A DNA stretch of 64,000 bases from Vandiemenella viatica (Eukaryota > Arthropoda > Insecta > Orthoptera > Morabidae), in the NCBI GenBank assembly GCA_031002005.1, contig CM061920.1:110164095-110228094 (forward strand), written 5' to 3'. A program made the translations under genes and the position numbers. Shown here piece by piece: positions 47,408 through 58,746 of the stretch. Under the pieces are notes generated by a model, which saw only the letters and a program-made list of their open reading frames with translations, was not told the DNA's origin and did no database searches. The first letter of the stretch is position 1. Each line of letters starts with the position of its first letter.

Positions 47408-47604
47408 TCACCGAGAGTGGTGGGTGACCGTAACGCTCAGGCACCGCATTCGGCAGGACGTAGATTAGAATCCCCGTTCGGCCATCAAGATTTCGGTTAT
47501 CCATGGTTACCCAAATCACTCCAGGTGAATGGCAGGATGGTTCCTCAGACCTTTCCCGCCCCTAATTACCTCGACTTCGACGAGGCGTAAAGTCATTAAA
47601 AAAA
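47408..47604 (+). repeat. SINE copy 15, deleted body
   Basis: The head GTGGTGGGTGACCGTAACGC is intact. Box B is mutated (AGATTAGAATCC) and the body is shortened after GGCAGGATGGTTCC. The tail is ACCTCGACTTCGACGAGGCG. Flanked by near-identical 9-mers, ggtagatga (47399-47407) and ggtagttga (47605-47613), a probable target-site duplication. Confidence 0.85.
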
Positions 47605-48029
47605 GGTAGTTGACCGACTGCCGTATACTCACGAACTATGACGGTCTTTCCCGAGTGTTGGAAAACTTACGTTACTTCAGATACCGTCACCGGTAGTTGG
47701 GGACCAGGTCCTCGGTGACAGACTCTTGTATTACAAGTATGTCTGCGGCGATATTTTCAGACGTTACTAGGGCATTAATAGATCAGTTGACCAATCTGAA
47801 CATGAAGAACTAGACAAGTGCTCTTATTCCGAATAACATTTCTGCCTAACTGAGTTCGTCTCTTCTGCAAGCATGGGAAATTGCTAAAATCGTAGCAATA
47901 TGTCATTTTTGGTTCAGCTTCTAAAGCGCTGAAACGCCTCAAGAGTAAAATTGGCGATGTTAATACTATTCGGATCTAGCAAATTGGTTTTCAGAATAAT
48001 GTGTCATCAGGACACCAGTTGAGGCGTCT
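47605..48029. other. No gene recognised
   Basis: Short AT-rich segment between repeats. Confidence 0.5.
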
Positions 48030-48392
48030 TAAGCCGCGTTTCCACGATCTCTTGTAACAGAGACGAGACGGGACGGAACCTCATTAGCCGAAGTGTAGGG
48101 ACGAGCGCAAGCCGCAGGTTAGTCCTTGCTTACCTCGCCGCCACCTCCCGACCACGTTGCCTATGTCGTTTGGCACAGAGCACTTTACAGCAATAGAAGG
48201 GGTGCGCACCGCTGCTGCAAACCGATGGCAACAGCGCACCGCTACACACGCCTGTGATGTTTACCGACACAGAGTGGGTAGCTGCGCCTCATCTCCGCTA
48301 GCAGAGGCGGCCCTGTTCCCTTGGAGTGTTGTTGAGTATTCGTCCCGTCCCGTCTCGCCTTCGTTACAAGAGATCGTGGGAAAGCGGTTTTA
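48030..48392. mobile_element. MITE with about 45-bp GC-rich terminal repeats
   Basis: Left end TAAGCCGCGTTTCCACGATC then TCTTGTAACAGAGACGAGAC. The right end reads back TAAAACCGCTTTCCCACGAT then CTCTTGTAACGAAGGCGAGA. The centre is CpG-rich with a small open frame and no transposase. The left end abuts TTA/TTAA, but the target duplication is not clear. Confidence 0.8.
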
Positions 48393-48911
48393 GATAGCAC
48401 ACCAGCGAAAGATTTAACGCGATAAATTCTTCCGTAGCTGTCGTTCTCGACGTCAAGAAAGTGTGGAAAAAGTTTACAACTCTGATCTAGTTGTTAAACA
48501 CATACGAACCTCCGTGAATGGTACGTTAAACTGGTACCTTAAACAGATTTGCACTAATCTTACTGGACGACGATTTATAACGTCAGTTGAGAGACAACAG
48601 TCATCTAACTGCGAACTCCACGTTGGATCACCACAGCGTAATTTCACTTTTCTTGTTCAACATTTATGGAAACGACATCCGTACTCCATCTTTCATGAAA
48701 ATAGTGGAATTTTTCGGTTATATTGCACTCTATACAACTAGCTGCCGTCACGACTTTAATATTTCTTTCTTTCAGTGTTACTAGATTTCTTACGAGTTCC
48801 AGAAAAACAAAATACCAATAAATGATACAAAGTACGCTTCCAAAAAACGCCCGTAATTAATACCAAAGTAAGGTTGATGGACCACGAAATCCATGGAACG
48901 GACACGTATAG
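48393..48911. other. No gene recognised
   Basis: AT-rich; the frame at 48463-48741 shows no known motif. Confidence 0.45.
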
Positions 48912-49145
48912 GGGCATTCATAAATTACGCAAGGTGAAATCTTACCGGGGGGGGGGGGGGGAGAGGGTGTCTACGGAAATCTCACGTGAGGTTTTGGGAA
49001 AAAAAAATTTAGACTGTAGAGTTAAAAAAAGTCTAAAAGTGGGGTTGTGACCGGATTTAAAAGGGTGAGACCTAAAAAAAAAGGTCTCCAAAAGTTTCCA
49101 GGGGTCCCGGAAATCCGGAAAAACACCTCACGTAATTTATGGATG
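48912..49145. mobile_element. Coastal-family MITE type 1, second copy
   Basis: Left end GGGGCATTCATAAATTACGC, right end reading back GGACATCCATAAATTACGTG. G-run at 48948-48961. Inside are two near-palindromic blocks (TCTCACGTGAGG; GACCTAAAAAAAAAGGTC). Resembles 3919-4223. Confidence 0.75.
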
Positions 49146-49161
49146 TCCGCTATCGACGCTT

Positions 49162-49513
49162 AGGGAGTGTCCATAAACCACGTAGCTCCATTTTGACCTC
49201 CTGTGAACACTCCCCCCCCCCCCCAGCACGTAGCACGTAGCTGTTTTCCCTTTTGATTCCAGAAAGCATTTTGTACTGCTTTCTCATTGTCAGACTATTG
49301 TAAATTACATACGGAGATAATTAAATGAAGGAAATAAATATTCACATGGTGTTCTGTACCTCATTTTAATTGTGAAAAATGATATGAGTGGAAAGCTACA
49401 TGGCCTGCCTCAGATCCCTCCCCCCCCCCCCCCCCCACACACACACAGCGTAGCCCTTCCAGCCAACCACTCCCCTTCCTAGACCGAAACCACGTAGTTT
49501 ATGGATGCCCCCT
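49162..49513 (+). mobile_element. Coastal-family MITE, copy 3
   Basis: Left end GGGAGTGTCCATAAACCACG, right end reading back GGGGGCATCCATAAACTACG. Two C-runs (about 49211 and 49420, the latter C16 followed by (CA)n). Homologous over its length to 28820-29213 in the opposite orientation. It sits only about 16 bases from the previous MITE. Confidence 0.85.
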
Positions 49514-51522
49514 TAAGAATGGCTCTGTGCATGCACCTCGAATTCCGAAAGCATATCGTGCATCGACAATAACGAAAATCACGGATCATTTTTTTTTATC
49601 TACATTCAGTTTTGCGTGTCATTTCCAACTAATCTGCGGATGGTAAAGAGTTTCATACTTATAGTCCTGCTCTACAATTGCCTAGTTGGGGAGCAGGAAT
49701 TATCTTCATATCCACTCGCAAAAATAGGTATACACAATTTACTTCACTGACTACATCAGCTGCGATCGAATTATAGTTTACAGAAAAACGGGTCATAAAA
49801 CCTATCTTCATTTCTCCTTCATTATTCACATTACCGTAATAGTGCCAACAGTGTTCTTGTGATGTCTTTTTTTCCCCTGCTATAAGTTAATTTGCTATTT
49901 AAGTCATTTATTTCAGTTTGTGTGACAGACTACTCCGTTCTCAACAGAACGTCACCAATAAACTGATGCAGCCCTCCTGTTTTACATAAAAAAAATTGTA
50001 TTTTACATCTAAAGCGGAAAAATAATCTTTTGGCCAGAACTTTTAAACCTTACAGTATAACATTACTTCTAAATATTTTCTTTATTTAATATTAACTGGA
50101 GTATGTAAGCAGATAGACATTTTTTTAAATAATTTTACAGTAATTAATTGACACTCATTAATTTGGTTGAAGTTGATTTTATTTTTGCGTTCTAGTTGAT
50201 CATCTACTGGCATAGATTAGCTGTGACGAAATGTTTCTGTTTATGCTCTAAATTCCAGGAGGAGTCATACTGACCTGCATCGACTATTGCCATCACGTGC
50301 GTTGTACGAATCCGATTAAAGACGTAAGCGGATCACATGGTGGCTGCCGGAAGTGGCACGGAATTTTCCAGCAGCAGTAACTTGTCTGACACTCCACTGT
50401 AGATTCAATTCTACTTATTTTACTGGAAAAATAAAAGGAAGTCAGATAACTAAACACTATATTCTCACAAAGTTCGTTGCAAATTACAGCCTTCCACTAA
50501 CAGTGAGGTTATGGTCTCTATGCGTTTTAGGCGCGACGTGGTGGTTGCTTTGGAGCTAATTTCTCTGGAAACATTTGCTGTCGTAATTTCTTTTTAGAAA
50601 AAGTTGGGAGTTGTGTGTTAAATAAAATAAGGCAGCTTATATGTCAGTTACAACCTTTGCAATATTAATTTTTTTCCTGTCAGAAAAAATGAAATCGGAA
50701 TAAAACGGTTGAAATCTTATATGGTAGTCAACGGAAGGGTACTGCAAATCACTGATTCCTATCCTGTCATTATCTAACAGAATGTGGGTTGCAAAATACA
50801 CCTTATCGCTTTGGTAACGCACTCGGAGATAGGGAATATTTGCCTGTATTGTATTCGCTAATTAGAGACAAATAACAAACAGGATGTGATATGAGGCAAG
50901 TAGTCTGATAAAGACCTCGCCTCTTGCTAACTAACGGTGAATGGCAAGAGGCGAGATAAAGCATCAGATATGAAGACAGCTGTAGGCAGCCAACCGGCGC
51001 TCTAGAAATAATAATTTTGCCACGACGATGTTCTGAAACGTTGCTTCTTACGAAAAACGGTGTAATGTTTGTATTGTTCTCAAGGACTGCTACCAACTAT
51101 TCCGTGATGTCACGTATGTTGCCTAAGTTACACGTATCAGGCGCAAGCTGTCGAAGACAATGCTTAAATCGTTATTGTTGGAATTTCTGCGTTGAAACCA
51201 AACTGCTATCTGTAATTATCAACCATCTTATTGAATCTTATATGTGCCTTGTGAATTCAGGATCGCCGGCTCAAATCACGACCCGTCCACGAATTTGTTT
51301 GGAGCAATTTTACGGACCTTGACCCTTACAAAACTTTGCTTTATTCTGGAAAAGAATAGTAATAATACGCTCCATGGTTCGTATTCCACGTTTAACTGTA
51401 GGTCCATCCATGACAGAGGCGTAATACGTGGCAAATCGAAGTTCTGTCATCTGATTATCGCACTTCTCAAATTTACTTAGCATCAACTAAATTTTGTTAT
51501 TTGATAAATGATATTTTTAGTA
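49514..51522. other. No gene recognised; short perfect hairpin
   Basis: CTCGCCTCTTGC near 50917 pairs exactly with GCAAGAGGCGAG near 50945 around a loop of about 16 bases. Otherwise AT-rich with short frames. Confidence 0.5.
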
Positions 51523-52731
51523 CACTCAAGAGCCAAAGAAACTGGTACACCTGTCTAACATAGTGTAGAGCCCCCGCGAGCACGCAGAAGTGCCGCTACA
51601 CGACGTGGCATGTACTTGACTAATGTCTGAAGTAGTGCTGGAGGGAATTAACACCATGCATCCTGAAAGGCTGTCCATAAATCCATAAGAGTACGAGGGG
51701 GTGGAGATCTCTTCTGAACGGCACGTTGCAAAGCATCTCAGATATGCTCAATAACGTTCATGTCTGGGGAGTTTGGTGGCCAGCGGAGGTGTTTAAATTC
51801 AGAAGAGTGTTCCTGGAGCCATTCTGTAGCAATTCTGGACGTGTGGAGTGTCGCATTGTCCTGTTGGAGTTGCCCAAGTCCGTCGGAATGCACAGTGGAC
51901 ATGAATGGATGCAGGTGATCAGCCAGGATGCGTACATACCTATCACCTGTCAGAATCGTATCTAGACGTATTAGGGGTCCCATGTCACTCCAACTGCACA
52001 CGCCCCATACAATTACAAAGCCTCCAACAGCTTGAATAGTGCCCTGCTGACATGCAGGATCCATGAATTCATGAGGTTGTCTCCATACCCGTACACGTCC
52101 ATCCGCTCGATACAATTGGAAACGAGACTCGTCAGACCAGGAAACATGTTTCCAATCATCAACAGTCCAATGTCGGTGTTGACGGGCCCAGGCGAGGCGT
52201 AAAACTTTGTGTCGTGCACTCAGCAAGGGTACACGAGTGGGCCTTCGGCTCCGAAAGCCCATATCGATGATGTTTCGTTGAATGGTTCGCACGCTCACAC
52301 TTGTGGCCCAGCATTGAAATCGGCAGCAATTTGCCGAAGGGTTGCACCTCTGTCACCTTGTACGATTCTCTTCAGTCGTCGTTGGTCCCGTTCTTGCAGA
52401 ATATTTTTTCCGGCCGCAGTGATGTCGGAGATTTGATGTTTTACTGGATTCCCGATATTAACGGTGCACTCGTGAAATGGTCGTACTGGAAAATCCCAAC
52501 TTCATCGCTACCTCGGAGATGCTGTGTCCCATCTCTCGTGCGCCGACTATAACACCACGGTCAAACTCTAAATCGTGATAACCTGCCATTGTAGCAGCGG
52601 TAACCGATCTAACGCCTGCGTCAGACACCTGTTGTCTTATATGTTGCCGACCGCAGCGCCGCACTCTGAGTGTTTACATATCTCTGTGTTTGCATACTCA
52701 TGCCTATACCAGTTTCTTTGGCTGTTCAGTG
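51523..52731 (-). mobile_element. Complete Tc1/mariner element, 1209 bp, DD36E type
   Basis: Terminal repeats CACTCAAGAGCCAAAGAAAC (left) and, reading back, CACTGAACAGCCAAAGAAAC (right), each flanked by TA (51521-51522, 52732-52733). The whole length is kept, with one transposase reading frame on the minus strand. The two copies of the terminal repeat differ at a few sites, so it is not brand new. By catalytic spacing it belongs with DD36E (Incomer) elements. Confidence 0.9.
51555..52589 (-). pseudogene. DD36E Tc1 transposase, disrupted
   Basis: ATG 52589-52587 (MAGYHDLEFDRG). The N-terminal paired-type HTH region includes GVIVGAREMGHSISEVA. A GAA-to-TAA type nonsense change follows ...STTISRVHR. 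One inserted base in the Lys run near 52410 and a 4-base loss near 52310 shift the frame, then restore it. The catalytic region from SVRTIQRNI is open: WSDES (first Asp), QQDNAT (second Asp), then NSPDMNVIE (Glu), with 36 residues between the second Asp and the Glu. A TGG-to-TGA change right after IEHI ends this frame early. The C-terminus continues to a natural TAG at 51557-51555. Inactive, but with few lesions. Confidence 0.9.
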
Positions 52732-54019
52732 TACTGTACTTCCAAAGAAGTTGTCTTAGTCCATTATTTACCTTGACGAAACGTACGTTGTTTCGGTTGC
52801 TTTCTAAAATTGATGCTTAGTGATCATTTCTGACACCTTTCCCTCTGCTACCAAAACACAAAGTTCTTCCTAGCCTATTTTCTCGAATTTACTAGTGCTA
52901 CGATTATACAGGAACTTAACATCTCTAAACATCTTCCTTACCATATAAGGCAGAGAATCCTCCAGTTGTTTGAACATATTTTAATATCAGACCGAAAAAA
53001 TTTAGAGATGTTTGAGGGTAGAAGTCAACGATGAAGGACTGCGAGCAGGTTGATGGATGAGTTTAAGAAGAAAACCGGCTTAAATTTTCAGCAAGCTTTT
53101 AGTCCATTCTAAAACGTTTCGTCAAAAATGTGACAAGTGTAGTGAGGAATCCACTGGGACTACGACGTTCAAAAATGAGCTGAACGGCTGATCATCATGT
53201 CGAACGTTTTGATACCAAGCTGCCTATTTACAGTCTGAACGGTAACTGTTTTGCGTTATCGCTACCCCTTAAAGGAGTTGGCCGCAATGTCGCCGGCGGT
53301 GCACGCGACACTCTGCAACAATTGTCTGCCGTTTCAGTTGATCATCTTGCTAAAACTGTGATGTAAGCAACAAGAGTATATACATTTCTTGAACTGACTG
53401 TGTTCTGCCTTGAGGTTGTAATTTCCCTTTTCTTTCTTGTTTATTATATGAGTCATTTTCTTCAAATATTAATTAATGAATTAACGATATAGGAATGTGA
53501 AATGAAAGATTTCAAATTATACTATAAACTGTTTTAATCTTAATATACAAAACGCTAAAAAATAAACATTATAATCCTTAAATCTTTCAAAAATGTGTAA
53601 AATCATTTTTATCAAAACCTGAGATGTGTTCTCCATACTTGGATCTATTCATTACACCCGTACAATTTAAAATGAAAGAACATGAAATTTAATTTTATGT
53701 TACGAATAAATTACTGTAAAGACAAAATTATATTTCGGTATTCATTCGGTTCTTCAGAATCACTTACACATCAAAATATTCGGAGTAATTGTGCGAATAA
53801 ACCGATTAGCGTTGAAGGGCTTCCTGAGACAACTTAAATATCCTACGGACGCGTGGAGGTTACGTGATACCTTGATGAAGTCATTTAACAGGGATAGCTG
53901 ATTTACACAATGTTTATGATGCAGTTTACTATTTTCTCCTTCACAACTGACGGTTCGGTGCTCGTTCAGGTAGACAGAGCCATAGACTTCCCCGTCCAGC
54001 TGCAAACTGCTTCTGAAAA
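52732..54019. other. No gene recognised
   Basis: AT-rich sequence between a DNA transposon and a LINE. The frame at 53760-54101 overlaps the LINE start and is not convincing. Confidence 0.45.
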
Positions 54020-55490
54020 GAAGTTGATGTCGACATTGATGACTTAGGTGATCCTGTTCTGAGGACCGAATTTGATAGAGCTTTAAATGACTTGAAATCA
54101 AATCAGGCAGTTGGAATTAATAAGATCCCTGCAAAACTTCTTAAATCCCTAGGGAAAAAAAAGAATATAAAGATTATTGAACTTTATATCAAAAAGTTGT
54201 TAAACAGGAGAAATTCCAATTGATTTTAATAAAAGTCACATCTTCACAGTTTCGAAGAAAGCACAGTCTAGTATCAGAGACTTCAAAATTACTGACCAGA
54301 ATAACATACTGTACAGAACAACGGAAAGGATTGTAGAAGCAATAGTAGGTGAAGATCAGATTGGGTTTAGGAAAAGCCGCGGTACAAGGGAAGCAATTCT
54401 AGCTTTAAGGTTAATACTTGAAGGGCAGATGAAGAAAAACAATGTTACTTTTATAGCGTTTGTTGATTTAGAAAAAGCTTCTGATAATATTAGGTGGGAC
54501 AGGATGGTCAAAATTTTAATGAAGTTAGGTCTAAAATATCGAGATACTAGAATACTTTATAAACTATATAAGAATCAAGTAGGTATAATAAAAGTAGAGA
54601 ATCATGAGTCATGCATCAGTTAAAAAAAGGTATGAGACAAGGTTATAGTCTATCCTGGTTGATATTCAAGCTGAATGTAAAGGAAGCAATATAGAAAGTT
54701 AAAGAATTTTTTTTAATGTGGCATAAGTGTTCAAGGAGCAAAAGACCAGTACGCTACGATTTGCTGATGACATTGTCTTGTTAGCACAACAAGCTGAGAA
54801 TATTGAAAAGTTACTGAATGTTACGAAAAAAAGTACTGAAGGAAGATTTTGGACTGAATATAAATTAAAGCAGGACAAAAGTTATATAATGTAGCAGAAC
54901 TGATACCAAGTAGATTAAATATAAAAATAGGATCGGATGCGATAGAAGAAGTAAGTGAATTCTGCTACTAAGGAAGCAAAATTACAACTGATGGCTGAAG
55001 TAGGAATGATGTTAAAAGTGGAATCAAAAAGAGGCTTCAAATATTGAACTAGGACCTAGAAAGATCTTTTTAAAATTCTATGTGTGGAGGAAAACACGTT
55101 GTGGTAGTTAAGCATGGACATTAAGAATACCAGTAAGAAGGAAAATTGAAGTATTTGAAATGTGGTGCTACAGAATGATGCTGAAAATTAGGTGGACAGA
55201 AAAAGTACAAAGTGAACGAGTTATGGAAATAATGGGTGAGGAAAGAAGTTTGTGGAAGAGTCTTACAAATGAAAAGACAGGATGGTCGATCATATTTTGA
55301 GACATTCAGGGATTCATTAATTTGTTAGTGGAAGGAACAATCTAAGGTAAGAACTGTAAATGAAGACAGAGACTAGAAAATATGAAGCAGATTGTTAGGG
55401 TCGTGGATTTTAAAGAGGTGTAGAGATGAAAAGGTTAGCAGAAAATAGAAAGGGATGGAGGATTGCATGAAACCAGTCGAAAAACTGATA
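54020..55490 (+). pseudogene. Non-LTR retrotransposon, reverse transcriptase pseudogene
   Basis: Ordered RT blocks: EFDRALNDLKSNQAVGINKI (finger), GEDQIGFRKSRGTREAI, palm motif A FVDLEKASDN (54459-54488; the usual F after KA is S), motif C FADD (54760-54771), then EVSEFCY.GSKITTDG and the C-terminal EMWCYRMMLKIRWTEKVQ-like and RHSGFINLLVEG blocks. Multiple stops and frameshifts. No endonuclease domain is visible, so the element is 5' truncated. Clade not certain. The style is that of a common insect LINE family. Ends near ...ACTGATATCA. Confidence 0.85.
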
Positions 55491-55792
55491 TCACCACTAT
55501 TTAATAAGCATCAAAAGGGACTGCTAGGCTTAACATCACCAGCCAACAGAAGAATCACAAACAATAACATCGCATTCCCTTGCTCCAAACGCATTGCGCA
55601 AGGTTTAGGTTGTCAACCTATACCTTTTGTACAAGTGTCTCATATTGCTTTGAATTTCACGTCATGTGTGGTCTGCAATGCGATGGTTGTTGGTAATCTC
55701 CCACAGGAGGCCTATGAGACGAGGGTTTATAAGAGGTATTGTCGTTTCCCCTCACTCCTTTGATCTATGGAGAGGCCGATAGAACCGAGACT

Positions 55793-55906
55793 GCGAACAA
55801 GGAAAGGACAGGAATTCGGCCATGGCATTTGAAAGAAGCATCCCGGCTTATATCTGTAGTGATGCTATAGGAAATCGAAATCTGGAAAGCCGAACAGCAA
55901 TTGCGA
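55793..55906 (-). repeat. SINE copy 16, minus strand, partial
   Basis: GGAATTCGGCCATGGCATTTG and AGCATCCCGGC are body motifs in reverse. The head side (AAGCCGAACAGCAATTGC) is degraded and the tail is lost. Lies shortly after the LINE's 3' end. Confidence 0.7.
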
Positions 55907-56772
55907 AAAATGAATTAGTGCCATTTTAACCTGAAGCTGACATAGACCTTTTTTGTTGGCGAGGTGTTACGACACTAATAGTTTTCCGTTAGTGTATTTT
56001 CGTTCCACAGTTCACGTCACTCCGCGATATTTTCTTTTTTCTTTAGAGCCTGACGTTTTCTCCTGGAATTATTTCTTTAAAGAAAGAAAGAAAGGATGCT
56101 GTATCCGTGGGCGTCGACCTTGTACAGAGTCCGCTAACGGGACAAAGCTCAGCTCCAAGGCTGCTCTGTGCCGTGTAACTGGTAGGTGGCCTCTAATATT
56201 GCAGTTCTCGCTCCGTGCTGCATCGCGCTTACCTCACTGTGTTTATGAACTTGAGGAACGTGTGTATAGGGGAATTGGGGGGGGGGGGAGAATGTTTGCA
56301 TTACGGATTGAATGGAGATTTGTTGTGGAATGGTGGCTTGTAAATGTAGTTTCCTTTAGACTTGCGCATAATAGTTCGCGAAGGGGAGCGCTCAGTTTAG
56401 TTCGCAGCTCCCTCGCGAACTAGTTCGCTCTTTTAGTTCGTTAGTTCGCGTCTCGAATTCAGAGAAACAGAGCGTTCGCTCGCCTTGCTACCGCTACTGC
56501 ACGCGCTATTTTGTTTGTTAAGTCAGTTTTATTAGGACATAATCATTTTTTTGTCGTTTCTAAATGGAATTTAATATGACCTTCTTAACAAAAGTTATTG
56601 CTTAATAATAGCCCTTTCAAATTACATTAGCATGAACAGTTGGCGCCGATAAACCAAAGTGCTCATTTTCCTTTACACAAATGGGTAAATTGAATAATTG
56701 TGCTGTTTTTACTATTTACTTTACATTCATTCGTAGAATATTAAATTTTTAAATGGATTTGTTTATTAGTTC

Positions 56773-57780
56773 ATGGAAGAAACATTACTTATAAAAGGCG
56801 CTAATGATCCTGCCGTCGACGCACCCTTAAACCCCAACAACAACAACAACAACAACACAACATTAATTATAAAATATTATAAACGCGTTTATTTTGATGA
56901 ATTAAAATACTCGTTTATAAGTAATCGGCTTTTTTATATAAATAAAGTTTTGGAAATCATGGATAAAATATAATTCTACTATTGGCTACAACTTAAGTAC
57001 TATATGACAGAAATAGTATTACCTATATTATTAAGAAAAATAACATTAATACTTCCAATGTGATATCTAATAATTAGACATATAAAAGTAACAGTGACCC
57101 TTGAATGAGAAAGTGGTAGCAATAACGAAAGTGCGTAAATTTCCAGTGAATTGGAAGTCATTGAACTATTATTTTATTAGTGAAGGGGAGAATAATCCAA
57201 CACACATTCACAATTTTTTGGCGACGAATGAAACTGATGAAGACACAAAAGTTAAAATCTATTTTAATTTCGCAAGTCATTTCTTTCATCACTTTCACAA
57301 AGCTGTTAACTAACAGACTGAGATAAGTATTATATTATGTCAGCTTTAAAATCAGCACTAGAAAAATGTAAAAGATACTGTTTCTTTGGTTAAGAAAACA
57401 AGAAAAAGCCTTTAGAAACCAAATTCTCCACAGAAAGTGATAATATAAAAAAATAATGCTCTAGTATTCGTTGATAAATGTCTGGAGTATCTTAGTAAAT
57501 AGTTAGATTTTAATGAAAGGAATTGGCTATACAAAATCCAAAAATTAAATTCAAATCACAGGGTTTCATTTGATGACTGTGAGACTATATTAGAGGTTAT
57601 AAATTTGCGAGAAAAAATGAATATCAAAGTGAACAAACTTTACTCTGAAATAACAATATTATACGAAATCCAGGTAAAAGTAAGAGAAGTATTTCATGAA
57701 TAAAAAATGAGATTTTTCTCGAAATTAATTTGACAACTGAATGCGATAAAGCATATGACAATTTAACTGTAGACAAAAAA
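56773..57780 (+). pseudogene. Decayed transposase-like frames inside the hAT-like element
   Basis: Short plus-strand frames with interruptions. MNEKVVAITKVRKFPVNWKS (57101 on) and a later block FDFNERNWLYKIQKL followed by VSFDDCETILEVINL resemble hAT C-terminal and dimerisation regions. Stops and frameshifts throughout. Also an (AAC)n run (about 56837-56857). Assignment to hAT rests on the 8-bp duplication and on vague motif style. Confidence 0.4.
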
Positions 57781-57972
57781 GAATTAAAGATGAAAGAAGT
57801 GAAAAAAATATAGCTTAAAAATGAAATAGTAAAAACATACCTTTTATCATTTTCTACTCTTTCGTAAAATATTATATTTTTGAAGTGTATCATATTTTTA
57901 TAGGTTATTCTTTTTAAAAAAATTCCTACCATCAACCGAAAAAATATTGGAAACCCTAGCGGCGAATGGTGC

Positions 57973-58178
57973 TAGTTCGCGAACGGTACCGCTCTCTATA
58001 GTTCGCGACCGGGAGCGCTCTGTTAGTTCGCGGCCGGGAGCGCTCTGTTTAGTTCGCGAACGGTACCGCTCTCCATAGTTCGCGACCGGGAGCGCTCTGT
58101 TAGTTCGCGAACTGTACCGCTCTCTTTAGTTCGCGACCGGGAGCGCTCTGTTTAGTTCGCGAACTAGGTCCTCCAAGA
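57973..58178. repeat. Subterminal 26-bp tandem repeat, eight units
   Basis: Eight starts of TAGTTCGCG at 57973, 57999, 58024, 58050, 58076, 58101, 58127 and 58153, spacing 25-26. Units alternate between a GAACGGTACCGCTCTC form and a GACCGGGAGCGCTCTG form, so the higher-order period is about 52. TAGTTCGCG-type copies also flank the left end (56370-56450). Likely transposase-binding subterminal repeats. Confidence 0.85.
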
Positions 58179-58746
58179 CAGCTCGCTCGCTCCCTTCGCT
58201 AGCGCTACTGCACGCGCTCTCTTGTTTGTTATGGTAGTTGTGGTTATCGATGGTTGTCTTTTGATTGTTAATGGGATCAAAGTGTATTTTATTTTCACAT
58301 TCCACGTTAAATTTCCGTTTGTGACTTCTGCAATAATTATTAATGTTGAACAATTTATTTTTATTTTATTTTTATATCTGTGTCTTCAGTGAAATGTGTC
58401 CACAAGGAACTGTGTTTCATTTTAGATAATAAACTAAAACAAAAGTTGGTCTTCGGGAAAGGATCGAACGAACTAACGAACTAAGGAGCGAGAGATCTGG
58501 GAACTAGTTCGCGTAGTTCGCCTATGGGAGCGCTCTTCCGAACTAGTTCGTTCGCGAACTACACAAGACTAGTTTCCTTACCCTTCACGCTGCTGCAACA
58601 CACACAAGGCCGTACCACTTCTATTTTACCTATTACAGATCCTAGCTGCTCGTTAGATTTCACTTAGAATATCGTCTAGTAGGCACGCTAAACATACTCC
58701 CCGTACCTCCGTTTCAAAACAGAAACAGATCTTTTTAAAACAAATA

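Larger units (their letters stand above)
56355..58566. mobile_element. hAT-like element, about 2.2 kb
   Basis: Terminal repeats are TAGACTTGCGCATAATAGTT-like at the left and, reading back, AGTCTTGTGTAGTTCGCGAA at the right. They are flanked by the 8-bp direct repeat agtttcct just outside both ends, the duplication length of hAT elements. Subterminal sequence near both ends carries many TAGTTCGCGA motifs. A sequence block with GCTACTGCACGCGCT and TTGTTTGTTA occurs twice inside (about 56490-56525 and 58203-58230). The inside shows decayed transposase-like frames. Confidence 0.65.

Noticed and set aside
55953..56423. 156-codon plus-strand frame
   Set aside because: It ends inside the left terminal region of the hAT-like element and has no recognisable domain. 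Chance frame.
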